Assembly (NCBI GenBank): GCA_027011235.1
Contig: JALVAI010000172.1
Location: forward strand, 1 to 9,679
DNA length: 9,679 nt
DNA from: Desulfobulbaceae bacterium
Lineage (GTDB): Bacteria; Desulfobacterota; Desulfobulbia; Desulfobulbales; Desulfobulbaceae
Direction: 5' to 3'
The notes beneath the pieces were generated by a model. It was not told the origin of the DNA. It saw nothing but the letters and a program-made list of their open reading frames with translations, and did no database searches. The translations under genes were made by a program, and so were the position numbers. Below are positions 1 to 6,481 of this stretch, one piece after another. Within the stretch, counting starts at the first letter, position 1, and every line of letters starts with the position of its first letter.

Positions 1-1
1 G

Positions 2-520
2 CTTGGTGATATACCTTTGCTCGGCTGGCTGTTTAAAACCAGGACCACCTTTCATAAGAAAACCAACCTCTACATCTTTATCACCCCCAAAATTGTCGAT
101 AATCCTGCGGAACTGGCCTCCATTTATTACAAGAAGCGGGATGTGATGGAGGATGTCAAAAAGGGGTCCAGTTTCATTGTGGATGACCAGTTGAACAAGA
201 CTCCTAACCCGCGGCACGCCATGGAGCTGACCAACCTCGGTTTTGCAAAACTGCGTAACAGGGAAAATGGCAGGGCCAGAGAATATTTTGAAGAGGCCTT
301 GAAAATCGATCCGAAAAATCCCTATGCCCTGGTCAACCTCGGGGTTGCCTGTGAGCGCCAGGGTGACAGGGAGCGGGCGGCGAAGCTCTACGGCAAGGTG
401 TTGCGGCTTGAAACTGGCACACAGATCGAAGGTGGCAATTCTGCTTTGGAATCATTGAAAAAAATTGCCAGGGAAAACCTGGATCAGTTACGGAATACCC
501 ACAAGAAGTCCAAGGAATAA
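2..520 (+). CDS. gspD: Secretin (GspD/PilQ/MshL-type) C-terminal end with TPR tail, 5' truncated
   Basis: The gene enters from the left edge; 172 residues are visible in the frame starting at base 2. The first 35 or so residues (LGDIPLLGWLF, then KTNLYIFITPKIV) match the end of the secretin beta-barrel domain, the outer-membrane pore of type II secretion and type IV pilus systems. After a charged linker (about residues 40-72) come two TPR-like helical pairs at about 76-103 and 108-137, with typical small and aromatic positions (LTNLGFAKL, YFEEALKIDP, ALVNLGVACE). A Lys-rich tail follows. TPR units normally sit on separate pilotin-like or MshN-like proteins, so a C-terminal fusion is uncommon. 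The stop is 12 nt before the ATPase gene, which suggests one operon. Secretin identity is firm. The choice between T2SS GspD and MSHA/T4P secretin cannot be made from this fragment, so the symbol is provisional. Confidence 0.85.
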   Translation, partial: LGDIPLLGWLFKTRTTFHKKTNLYIFITPKIVDNPAELASIYYKKRDVMEDVKKGSSFIVDDQLNKTPNPRHAMELTNLGFAKLRNRENGRAREYFEEALKIDPKNPYALVNLGVACERQGDRERAAKLYGKVLRLETGTQIEGGNSALESLKKIARENLDQLRNTHKKSKE

Positions 521-532
521 TATCCCGTATTT

Positions 533-2224
533 ATGAAGCATCTCGGAGAAATTCTTGTCGAACAGTTCGGGGTTGAGCCCGGCGATATTGAAGACGCCTT
601 GTCCCTGCAGGAGGACAATGGCCGTCGTCTCGGCGAGATGCTGGTCGGGCAGAGAAAGATCAGTGAGGAAGACCTGCTCAGGGCCCGTTCCATTCAATCG
701 GGCATGGAACTGCGCACCAGGCTGCCGGCCGAGCCGGATCCCTTTTTCATTGACCGGGTTGCCATCGGTTTTTTGAAAAAGTATATGATGATCCCGGTGG
801 CAACGCCGGACGAGTGTTTTATTGCCATGGCCGAGCCCCACTATTTTCAGCAGCTTGACGATCTGACCAGGACCCTGCAGTGGGAGGGCATCAAGACTGT
901 TCTGGCGCCGCAGGAAGAGATCTTTGTCGCCATTAACTCCGCCTATGATTCGGGCAGTCGGGATGCGGCCGACCAGGTTCTGCAGGATATCGACGAAGAA
1001 GACCCCGAGTCCATCCTTTCGGAAATCGAGGAAACAGCAGACTTGCTCGATGACACCAGCGATGCCCCGGTCATCAAACTGGTCAATCTGGTCCTTTCCC
1101 AGGCCGTGCGGGACAATGCCAGTGATATCCATATCGAGCCCTATAAAGACCGGGTCAAGATACGCAAGCGGGTCGACGGCATTCTTTATGATATGTACTC
1201 CCCGCCCAAGCATGTTCAGTCCCGGCTGATTTCACGCATCAAGATCATGGCCAGGATGGATATTGCCGAAAAAAGGCTGCCCCAGGACGGACGGATTGAA
1301 ATCCGGATTGCCGACAAGAATATTGATCTCCGGGTGTCAACGCTGCCCACGGCATTTGGCGAGCGGGTGGTCATGCGTCTTCTCGACAAATCGGCGGTCC
1401 TGCTCGACCTGGAGAGTCTGGGCATGACCAAGACGGACCTGGCCCGGTTCCGCCAGTTGATCAAGGCGCCCTACGGCATTATTCTGGTCACCGGTCCCAC
1501 CGGCAGCGGCAAGACAACCACCCTCTATTCGGCGCTTTCCATCCTCAATCAACCCGGCATAAATATTATTACCGTCGAGGATCCCATCGAGTACCAGATC
1601 AACGGCATCAGCCAGATGCAGGTCAACACCAAGATCGGCCTGACCTTTGCAAATGGACTGCGCACCATAGTTCGTCAGGACCCCGATATTATTCTGGTCG
1701 GTGAAATTCGTGATCTGGAAACCGCTGAAATCGCCATTCAGTCCGCCCTCACCGGCCACCTGGTTTTTTCCACCCTGCACACCAATGATTCCGCTTCCGC
1801 CGTGACCCGGCTTATCGATATGGGGCTGGAGCCATTTCTGGTTTCCTCGTCGGTAAATGCCATCCTGGCCCAGCGTCTGGTGCGTAAAATCTGCCCCCAC
1901 TGTCGAGATTCCTACAAGCCGGACCAGGAATACCTGGCCCGGGTGGGTCTGTCTCCTATCAAGTTCGGCGATCGGGTGCTCTACCATGGGCATGGATGCC
2001 CGGAATGCATGGGAACCGGATACAAAGGGCGAATAGCCCTTTTCGAGTTGATGGTATTAAACGATACCCTGAAAAGTCTGATTCTGACCACTTCGGATGC
2101 CGGCCAGCTCAAGAGGCAGGCCCTGGCCTCGCTGGCCTCGGGAATGCGCACCCTGCGCCAGGACGGCCTGCGCAAGGTGCTGGCCGGGCTGACCACCCTG
2201 GAAGAGGTTTTTCGCGTTACCTGA
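533..2224 (+). CDS. gspE: Type II secretion / type IV pilus assembly ATPase (GspE/PilB/MshE family)
   Basis: A 563-residue cytoplasmic hexameric ATPase that powers pseudopilus or pilus assembly. The N-terminal part (about 1-140) is a T2SSE_N/MshEN domain containing two LGE(I/M)L-type repeats, at about 4-26 and 32-55. The core ATPase shows Walker A GPTGSGKT at 321-328, an Asp box (TVEDPIE) near 347-353, Walker B ending at E391 (DIILVGE), and a His box TGHLVFSTLHTN at 407-418. A zinc-type tetracysteine pair is present at C454/C457 and C489/C492. All expected catalytic motifs are intact and the length is normal for the family. The ATG at 533 gives a canonical N-terminus (MKHLGEIL). The nearest purine-rich ribosome site (AAGGA at 512-516) is rather far upstream, so translation may be coupled to the secretin gene. 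The function is clear; the T2SS versus T4P/MSHA assignment follows from neighbours and stays open. Confidence 0.95.
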   Translation: MKHLGEILVEQFGVEPGDIEDALSLQEDNGRRLGEMLVGQRKISEEDLLRARSIQSGMELRTRLPAEPDPFFIDRVAIGFLKKYMMIPVATPDECFIAMAEPHYFQQLDDLTRTLQWEGIKTVLAPQEEIFVAINSAYDSGSRDAADQVLQDIDEEDPESILSEIEETADLLDDTSDAPVIKLVNLVLSQAVRDNASDIHIEPYKDRVKIRKRVDGILYDMYSPPKHVQSRLISRIKIMARMDIAEKRLPQDGRIEIRIADKNIDLRVSTLPTAFGERVVMRLLDKSAVLLDLESLGMTKTDLARFRQLIKAPYGIILVTGPTGSGKTTTLYSALSILNQPGINIITVEDPIEYQINGISQMQVNTKIGLTFANGLRTIVRQDPDIILVGEIRDLETAEIAIQSALTGHLVFSTLHTNDSASAVTRLIDMGLEPFLVSSSVNAILAQRLVRKICPHCRDSYKPDQEYLARVGLSPIKFGDRVLYHGHGCPECMGTGYKGRIALFELMVLNDTLKSLILTTSDAGQLKRQALASLASGMRTLRQDGLRKVLAGLTTLEEVFRVT

Positions 2225-2283
2225 GCGCTCCTTCAGCGGCGCCTGCATGGGCAGGTAACAGGATGATCAGATCAGCTATGGAA

Positions 2284-3510
2284 TTACCTGATCAGCTGGT
2301 TCATCTCAAAGATGGGCAGGAGAATGGAGATGACGATAAAGGCCACGACCAGGCCCATGCCCAGGATCATGATCGGCTCTATCATCGAGGTCAGGGCAAG
2401 GATCTTTGCCTCGATCTCCTTTTCGTAGCTCGTTGCCGCCTTGTCCAGCATCTTTTCAAGGGCGCCACTCTGTTCACCCACGGCTATCATCTGGACAAGC
2501 ATGGGGGTGAACCATCTGCTTTCCCGCAGGATATCAGAGAGACTCTTTCCCTTTTCCAGTTCAAGGGCGGCATCGTCGATCACCTCGGCCAGCAGGGTAT
2601 TGTTGAGGATATTTTTGACTATGCCAAGCGAAGTAAACAGGGGAACACCGGCATGGAGCAGACTGGAGAGGGTCCTGCTGAACCTGGCCGCGGCAATCTT
2701 GATGTTGATATCACGTAGGCCCGGCAGAGTCAGCTTCATCCGGTCCCAGAGTCGGCGTCCCTTTGGTCGGCTCAGCGCATAACGCAGACCGATGACAAGG
2801 ATGGCAGCCAGCAGGAGAATCAGCCACCAGTAATGGGCGAGCATGGTACTCAGGCTGATGAGGAAGACCGTTGGCAGCGGCAGCGCCTGTTTGGAGCCTG
2901 CGAACACCTTGGTAATTTTAGGAATAATAACGGTGATCAGGGTAAATAATACGCCAACACCAATGCATCCCATAAAGATCGGATAGATAAGGGCGGCGGT
3001 GATACGGGACTTCAGCGCCTGCTGGTTCTCGCCAAAGTCAGCCAGTCGTTCCAGGACAACGTCCAAGGAACCCGAAGCCTCCCCAGCCTGAACCATGTTG
3101 ATATAAATCTTTGAAAAAATACGCGGATGCTCGGAGAGGGCAGTGGTCAGGGAATGCCCTTCGTTCACCTGGTCTTTTATCTGGGCGATAATAGTGCGAA
3201 AGGCGGGATTGGTGGTCTGTTCTATGAGACCGTTTAAAGCGGGCACCAGCGGAATACCGGCGCCAAGCAGGGTGGCCAGTTGACGGGTGGCGACATGGAC
3301 CTCCTGCTGTTTGACGTGGCCGCCCAGCCGTACAACCGATAGATTTTTCTTTTTTCCCTTTGTATTGCCGGAAAGGGTTTCCCTGATGTCAACGGGATAG
3401 TTGCCTGCCTGCCGAATTTTCTGTCTGGCGCCGGTCCGTGAATCCGCCTCGATTATCCCTTTCAGTTTTTTTCCAGCCGGATTCAGGGCCGTGTATTCAT
3501 AAACGGGCAT
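2284..3510 (-). CDS. gspF: Type II secretion / type IV pilus inner-membrane platform protein (GspF/PilC/MshG family)
   Basis: A 408-residue polytopic inner-membrane protein that couples the assembly ATPase to (pseudo)pilin polymerisation. The N-terminus (MPVYEYTALNPAGKK) is the family hallmark. Two T2SF repeats are visible, beginning at about residue 75 (RQLATLLGAGIPL) and about 277 (RFSRTLSSLLHAGVPL). Each contains the conserved GE-S-G element (AGEASGSLD at 142-150, VGEQSGALE at 344-352). Predicted membrane segments lie near 172-195, 224-245 and 377-400, as expected for the family. The gene is convergent with the ATPase gene, with 59 bp between the stops, so it is transcribed separately from the secretin-ATPase pair. 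No good Shine-Dalgarno sequence precedes the ATG at 3510, but this start gives the full conserved N-terminus. Confidence 0.95.
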   Translation of the reverse strand: MPVYEYTALNPAGKKLKGIIEADSRTGARQKIRQAGNYPVDIRETLSGNTKGKKKNLSVVRLGGHVKQQEVHVATRQLATLLGAGIPLVPALNGLIEQTTNPAFRTIIAQIKDQVNEGHSLTTALSEHPRIFSKIYINMVQAGEASGSLDVVLERLADFGENQQALKSRITAALIYPIFMGCIGVGVLFTLITVIIPKITKVFAGSKQALPLPTVFLISLSTMLAHYWWLILLLAAILVIGLRYALSRPKGRRLWDRMKLTLPGLRDINIKIAAARFSRTLSSLLHAGVPLFTSLGIVKNILNNTLLAEVIDDAALELEKGKSLSDILRESRWFTPMLVQMIAVGEQSGALEKMLDKAATSYEKEIEAKILALTSMIEPIMILGMGLVVAFIVISILLPIFEMNQLIR

Positions 3511-3630
3511 GGGCGCAAGGTCGGATTGTTAAGTAAATTTTCGATGGAATCATACAGGTATAATATCCTGAAGCTCTGTTTCTTGACAGGAAAAAGTGGT
3601 GGCCGGCAATACTCTTCACTGTGCCGCCCC

Positions 3631-3659
3631 TTTGCAGGCCGGGTTCTCTATGGTAGAAT
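3631..3659 (+). promoter_or_regulatory. Candidate sigma-70-type promoter for the SelW-like gene
   Basis: TTTGCA (3631-3636, 4 of 6 to the -35 consensus) and TAGAAT (3654-3659, 5 of 6 to the -10 consensus) are separated by 17 nt. Transcription would begin near 3666, leaving a leader of about 50 nt before the ATG at 3715. The rest of the 204-bp gap shared with the divergent gspF holds an isolated TTGACA (3583-3588) and a TATAAT (3559-3564), neither with a good partner. This call rests on consensus matching only. Confidence 0.3.
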
Positions 3660-3714
3660 ATGAGGTACTGTTAGAGTCTGATGCTTTTTTCATACCGTTT
3701 TTTCGGGAGGTTGT

Positions 3715-3939
3715 ATGAAAGTACGTATTGAATACTGTGGCCAGTGAAACTATGAACCCCGTGCCTCCAGGCTGGAGGAAGAACTGCGTGCCGCCTTTGG
3801 ACCGGATCTGGATGTTGAACTCATCCGGGGCAGCGGCGGTGTTTATGATATTACCGTGGACGGAAAAACTGTTTTTTCCAAAAAGGGAAAGGGACGTTTT
3901 CCTGGACCCGGAGAAATAGTCGCCCTGATGCGACAGTAG
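3715..3939 (+). CDS. SelW-like (Rdx family) selenoprotein with in-frame UGA selenocysteine
   Basis: Reading from the ATG at 3715 and decoding the TGA at 3745-3747 as selenocysteine gives a 74-residue protein ending at TAG 3937-3939. Its N-terminus MKVRIEYCGQUNYEPRA carries the C8-x-x-U11 redox motif of the Rdx family (SelW, SelT, SelH, Rdx12). The remainder (ELRAAFG, VELIRGSGGVYDITVDGK, VFSKKGKGRFPGPGEIV) matches the Rdx thioredoxin-like fold in order, including the GGxYDIxVDG beta-hairpin and the FSK segment. Homology-like sequence continues in the same frame on both sides of the TGA, so it is very unlikely to be a real stop. A good ribosome site (GGGAGG, 3705-3710) lies 4 nt before the ATG. 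The presumed role is a cytosolic thiol/selenol oxidoreductase; substrates are unknown. The gene stands alone, divergent from gspF and convergent with the DtxR-type gene. Confidence 0.9.
3745..3778 (+). promoter_or_regulatory. Candidate bacterial SECIS element downstream of the UGA codon
   Basis: A perfect 6-bp hairpin, CCTCCA (3764-3769) paired with TGGAGG (3773-3778), closes a 3-nt loop GGC. The loop starts 22 nt after the UGA (3745-3747). Bacterial SECIS elements lie within the coding region just after UGA, carry an apical loop roughly 16-37 nt downstream, and usually have a G among the first loop nucleotides; this one has GG. In the mRNA it would bind SelB carrying Sec-tRNA. Position and loop bases fit, but the stem is short and no folding energy was computed. 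Confidence 0.65.
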
Positions 3940-3959
3940 AGTTTTCTGGTTTCTCTACT
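3935..3959. terminator. Possible bidirectional hairpin between convergent genes
   Basis: AGTAGAG (3935-3941) and CTCTACT (3953-3959) form a perfect 7-bp inverted repeat around an 11-nt T-rich loop. Both arms contain the TAG stop codon of the gene on their side (SelW-like on plus, DtxR-type on minus), and the stops are only 15 nt apart. There is no clear T-run after the stem on either strand, so the termination role is tentative. Confidence 0.25.
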
Positions 3960-4464
3960 TCTGCCGTTGCAATCTGTTTTTCAGGCATTGGGCAACGCAG
4001 TCATCGCAATCAAGCCTGGTCCGTCCTTTTGCGCAGAAGTCAGTAAAACCGTTGATAAGGTCTTTGCCGCCCCTGGGACACTGATCGAGGAACTTGATGA
4101 ATTGGACCATTCGGTCAATGATCTCCGGGGGAGCGGTATGTTCGATTTTACAGGCGCCCTGTTCGGCAATGGCGTCGTCAATGGCAAGGACTTCGATGAA
4201 GAATTTTTTCAGGGCATTGTGTCGCCGGATGACATCTTTTGCCGCAATTTTACCATTATCGGTCAGAGTGATGACCTCATAGGGGGCATAATTGATGAGC
4301 CCTTTTTTTGAGAGTGACCTCAGTGCTTCAGTGACCGAGGCGCCGCTTACACCAAGACGGGCGGTGATGTCCTTGCCTCGGGCCACCTTCTTTTCGGTGA
4401 TAATATGATAAATTGCCTCGATATAATCTTCCAGGCTGGCGCTGAGTTGCCGGCTGTTTTTCAT
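3955..4464 (-). CDS. DtxR/MntR-family metal-dependent transcriptional repressor
   Basis: 169 residues, started at ATG 4462-4464 because the family N-terminus (SLEDYIEAIYHI) follows at once. An upstream in-frame extension to 4638 has no family-like sequence. Residues about 8-70 are the winged helix-turn-helix DNA-binding domain (recognition region LGVSGASVTEALRSL). The dimerisation/metal domain (about 75-128) contains RRHNALKKFF and ACKIEHTAPPEIIDR. By alignment from memory, D13, E16, H82, E108 and H109 correspond to MntR ligands, while C105 sits where DtxR/IdeR has Cys and MntR has Glu, so Fe versus Mn is undecided. A short Cys-rich tail follows (C129, C144, C153, C156, C160) in place of an SH3-like domain. 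It would repress metal-uptake genes when metal is bound; no such target gene lies in this window. The ribosome site is weak. Confidence 0.9.
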   Translation of the reverse strand: MKNSRQLSASLEDYIEAIYHIITEKKVARGKDITARLGVSGASVTEALRSLSKKGLINYAPYEVITLTDNGKIAAKDVIRRHNALKKFFIEVLAIDDAIAEQGACKIEHTAPPEIIDRMVQFIKFLDQCPRGGKDLINGFTDFCAKGRTRLDCDDCVAQCLKNRLQRQK

Positions 4465-4522
4465 TGAATTCTCTACGGTTGGAGTGACGAAAAAATGTCC
4501 CGTAATGCTCCGGCTGTTTTTC
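4450..4522. repeat. 13-bp direct repeat at the DtxR-type gene start
   Basis: The sequence CCGGCTGTTTTTC occurs at 4450-4462 and again at 4510-4522, exactly 60 nt apart. The first copy overlaps the first codons of the repressor gene, the second lies in its upstream region and runs into the inverted repeat beginning at 4520. It may be a small duplication scar or a paired binding site; no known operator consensus is recognised. Confidence 0.4.
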
Positions 4523-4581
4523 CTGGTCCAGGGGCGTGCAAAGGAGTGTGTGGTAGTGCTCTGTAAGCGGTGGACCAGGAA
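4520..4581. repeat. 11-bp perfect inverted repeat with 40-nt loop, part of a structured intergenic element
   Basis: TTCCTGGTCCA (4520-4530) is exactly complementary to TGGACCAGGAA (4571-4581), giving an 11-bp stem over a 40-nt loop. It lies in the 312-bp gap between the divergent repressor and recN genes, 25 nt before a terminator-like hairpin. The pair may form a roughly 130-nt small RNA or structured leader on the plus strand, or an mRNA leader for the repressor on the minus strand. No known riboswitch or tRNA pattern was matched. Confidence 0.5.
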
Positions 4582-4606
4582 TTCATACCCAGACCGCAAC
4601 GAGTAT

Positions 4607-4650
4607 CGGCAGCAGACCGGAAGCCGGTGCTGCTGCACCGACCCTTTTTT
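4607..4650 (+). terminator. Rho-independent terminator-like hairpin upstream of recN
   Basis: GCAGCAGACCGG (4609-4620) pairs with CCGGTGCTGCTGC (4624-4636) around a 3-nt AAG loop, with one bulged G (4629). Two further outer pairs (4607-4608 with 4639-4640) are possible across an unpaired AC. Four nt after the extended stem comes a run of six T (4645-4650). It has the form of an intrinsic terminator on the plus strand, yet no protein gene precedes it there. It would end either a small RNA transcribed from about 4500 or antisense read-through from the 4465-4600 region. Confidence 0.5.
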
Positions 4651-4660
4651 CTGGCGATCT

Positions 4661-4690
4661 TAAAAAAAGAATATCTGACAGGATATATAG
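4661..4690. promoter_or_regulatory. A/T-rich divergent promoter/operator candidate (recN and DtxR-type gene)
   Basis: An A-rich run (4662-4668) is followed by an inverted repeat ATATC-N6-GATAT (4671-4686) and a TATATA box (4684-4689) that reads the same on both strands. This is the most promoter-like stretch in the gap and could serve either gene, with the inverted repeat as an operator. No -35 of good quality is present. I see no E. coli-type LexA box (CTG-N10-CAG) here, although recN is SOS-controlled in many bacteria. Between 4691 and the recN start nothing else stands out, and recN has only a weak ribosome site. Confidence 0.25.
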
Positions 4691-4776
4691 TGTCGCAAAT
4701 GACGTCAAGAAGAATGTCTGGAAACAGGGCACCGATGGACTGAGAGCTGGGAACAACCCTTTACCAAAACGCGGGT

Positions 4777-6462
4777 ATGCTGCAGGAATTACGCATTAAA
4801 AATCTGGCATTACTCAAATCAATGCACCTTGAACTGCCGGATCAGGACAGCGGTCTGGTTGTCCTTACCGGTGAGACCGGGGCCGGCAAGTCCATTATTT
4901 TGCAGGCGCTGCATCTGTTGACCGGGGGACGCGCCTCTTCCTCCTGGATACGCAATGACTGTCCCTTTGCCGAAGTTGAGGCTTTTTTCGTTCTGGGAGA
5001 TCATCAGCAACAAACGCTGGCCTTTCTCGAAGAGCATGGTCTGGATTTAGGTAATGAATGCCTGGTCCGCCGGGTCTTGAGCGCCGAGGGCCGGAGCAGG
5101 ATGTTTATCAACGACAGGGCGGTGACCGCCAGGCTGGCAGCGGAATTGGCGGAGAATTTGGTCAGCATTGGTGGGCAGCACGATCATCAACAGCTTCTGC
5201 AGACCAAAAAACATCTCGATTTCCTGGATACATATGGAGAGTTATGGCCCAAGAGGCAGGCTTTTACCCGATTGTTTAAAGAGTGGCAACGGTTGTCCAG
5301 CGCCCTGCGCGACTTGCAGGAGAAAGAGCAGGACAAGGAACAACGGCGTGATTTTTTGAGCTATCAATTAAGAGAAATCAATGAGATAGCTCCTGTTTCC
5401 GGAGAGGATGAGCAGTTGATAAAGGAGCGGGATCGGTTGAAGGCCTCCACAACCCTGGCCCATCTTGCCGGTGACAGCCTGCAACTGCTTCGTGCACAGG
5501 TGTTAGATCCGCTGGCAACCATCAGGAAAAACATGGAGCATGCCGCCGGCCTTGATCCCGAGGTGGCTGAGCTGGCAGAGAGGATTGTTTCCTGTTGTTT
5601 TGAGATAGAAGATCTGGAGACCTCGCTGGACCGGTATCGGGCCGGCCTGCCCACAGACCACGCCCGTCTTGAGGAGATTGCCGATCGGCTGGCCAGGCTC
5701 AAGGGGTTGCAAAGGAAATATGGCCAGGGGCTTGACAGTGTGCTTGCCTTTGCCAAGCGGGCCGAGCAGGAACTTGCCGGTCTGGCCGATCTCGAGGATG
5801 ATATCGCGGACCTGGAATTGGCCCTGGAAAAGACCAGCACCAGGGCTCTGCTCGCTGCCACCGAGTTGAGCCAGGCCAGAAAGACGGCAGCGGCAAAACT
5901 TGAAAAGGCCATGCAGGCGGAGTTGGCATCGCTCCAGTTCCCGCAGGCAGTATTCAAGGTCGCCATCGGCTTTCCCGAGGGCATGGGGATGGATGGCGTT
6001 CAGCCTTCCGGCCGTGATCAGGTGGAATTTCTCTTTTCCGCCAATGCCGGTGAACCGGTAAAACCATTGGCCAAGGTCGTTTCCGGTGGAGAACTTTCAC
6101 GGCTCATGCTTGCCATGAAATGTATACTTGCCCGGCGTGATCAGGTGGATACGGTCATTTTTGACGAGGTCGATGCCGGCATCGGCGGCCAGGCAGCCGA
6201 GGCGGTTGCCGCCAAAATCAGCGAACTGGCAACCCACCACCAGGTACTCTGCATCACCCATCTTCCCCAGATCGCCGCTTATGCGCAGACCCATTATCTT
6301 GTTGAAAAAAAAGTGGAAAATGGGAGAACAGTCACCTCTATCCGTCTGTTGACCCAGGAAGAACGGGTGCAGGAACTGGCACGAATGCTGGGAGGCGAGT
6401 CGCCAAGTCGCCAGACCTTGGCCCTGGCCAGAGAGCTTGCGGACAGACAGGTCGGACAATGA
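4777..6462 (+). CDS. recN: DNA repair protein RecN (SMC-like ATPase)
   Basis: 561 residues, full length for RecN, a cytoplasmic SMC-like protein that acts in recombinational repair of double-strand breaks. The N-terminus MLQELRIKNLALLKSM leads into Walker A GETGAGKS at 32-39. The middle (about 150-400) is a charged, Glu/Lys/Leu-rich coiled-coil region interrupted at the hairpin turn. The C-terminal ATPase half has the ABC-type signature SGGELSR (436-442), Walker B with catalytic acid VIFDEVDAGIGG (D463, E464) and the switch segment CITHLPQIAAYA. All ATPase motifs are intact. A gap of only 19 nt separates it from the next gene, so the two are probably co-transcribed. The upstream region contains a terminator-like hairpin and a weak A/T-rich promoter candidate. 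Confidence 0.97.
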   Translation: MLQELRIKNLALLKSMHLELPDQDSGLVVLTGETGAGKSIILQALHLLTGGRASSSWIRNDCPFAEVEAFFVLGDHQQQTLAFLEEHGLDLGNECLVRRVLSAEGRSRMFINDRAVTARLAAELAENLVSIGGQHDHQQLLQTKKHLDFLDTYGELWPKRQAFTRLFKEWQRLSSALRDLQEKEQDKEQRRDFLSYQLREINEIAPVSGEDEQLIKERDRLKASTTLAHLAGDSLQLLRAQVLDPLATIRKNMEHAAGLDPEVAELAERIVSCCFEIEDLETSLDRYRAGLPTDHARLEEIADRLARLKGLQRKYGQGLDSVLAFAKRAEQELAGLADLEDDIADLELALEKTSTRALLAATELSQARKTAAAKLEKAMQAELASLQFPQAVFKVAIGFPEGMGMDGVQPSGRDQVEFLFSANAGEPVKPLAKVVSGGELSRLMLAMKCILARRDQVDTVIFDEVDAGIGGQAAEAVAAKISELATHHQVLCITHLPQIAAYAQTHYLVEKKVENGRTVTSIRLLTQEERVQELARMLGGESPSRQTLALARELADRQVGQ

Positions 6463-6481
6463 TGATGCGCGGGGACGGAAT

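Noticed and set aside
1337..1993. A 218-codon minus-strand frame inside the ATPase gene
   Set aside because: It is antisense to the Walker and tetracysteine regions of a certain gene, so it is a shadow.
3728..3919. A 63-codon open frame on plus overlapping the SelW-like gene
   Set aside because: It is in another frame, has no family resemblance and no ribosome site; the UGA-read frame explains the region much better.
4495..4566. A 23-codon small frame on plus with GGAG 10 nt upstream and two cysteines (CKGVC)
   Set aside because: It overlaps the inverted repeat, is too short to judge, and has no recognised homology; kept only as a possible leader peptide.
4465..4638. N-terminal extension of the DtxR-type gene by 58 codons
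   Set aside because: The extension has no family similarity and crosses both intergenic hairpins; the internal ATG at 4464 gives the normal start.
4550..4640. Possible tRNA-Sec or cobalamin riboswitch because of TTCA and CTGTAAGCGG-like words
   Set aside because: No T-loop GGTTCGA-type motif, no acceptor pairing and no set of conserved cobalamin boxes could be assembled.
4651..4776. LexA (SOS) box upstream of recN
   Set aside because: No CTG-N10-CAG match or other clear LexA-type palindrome was found by eye.
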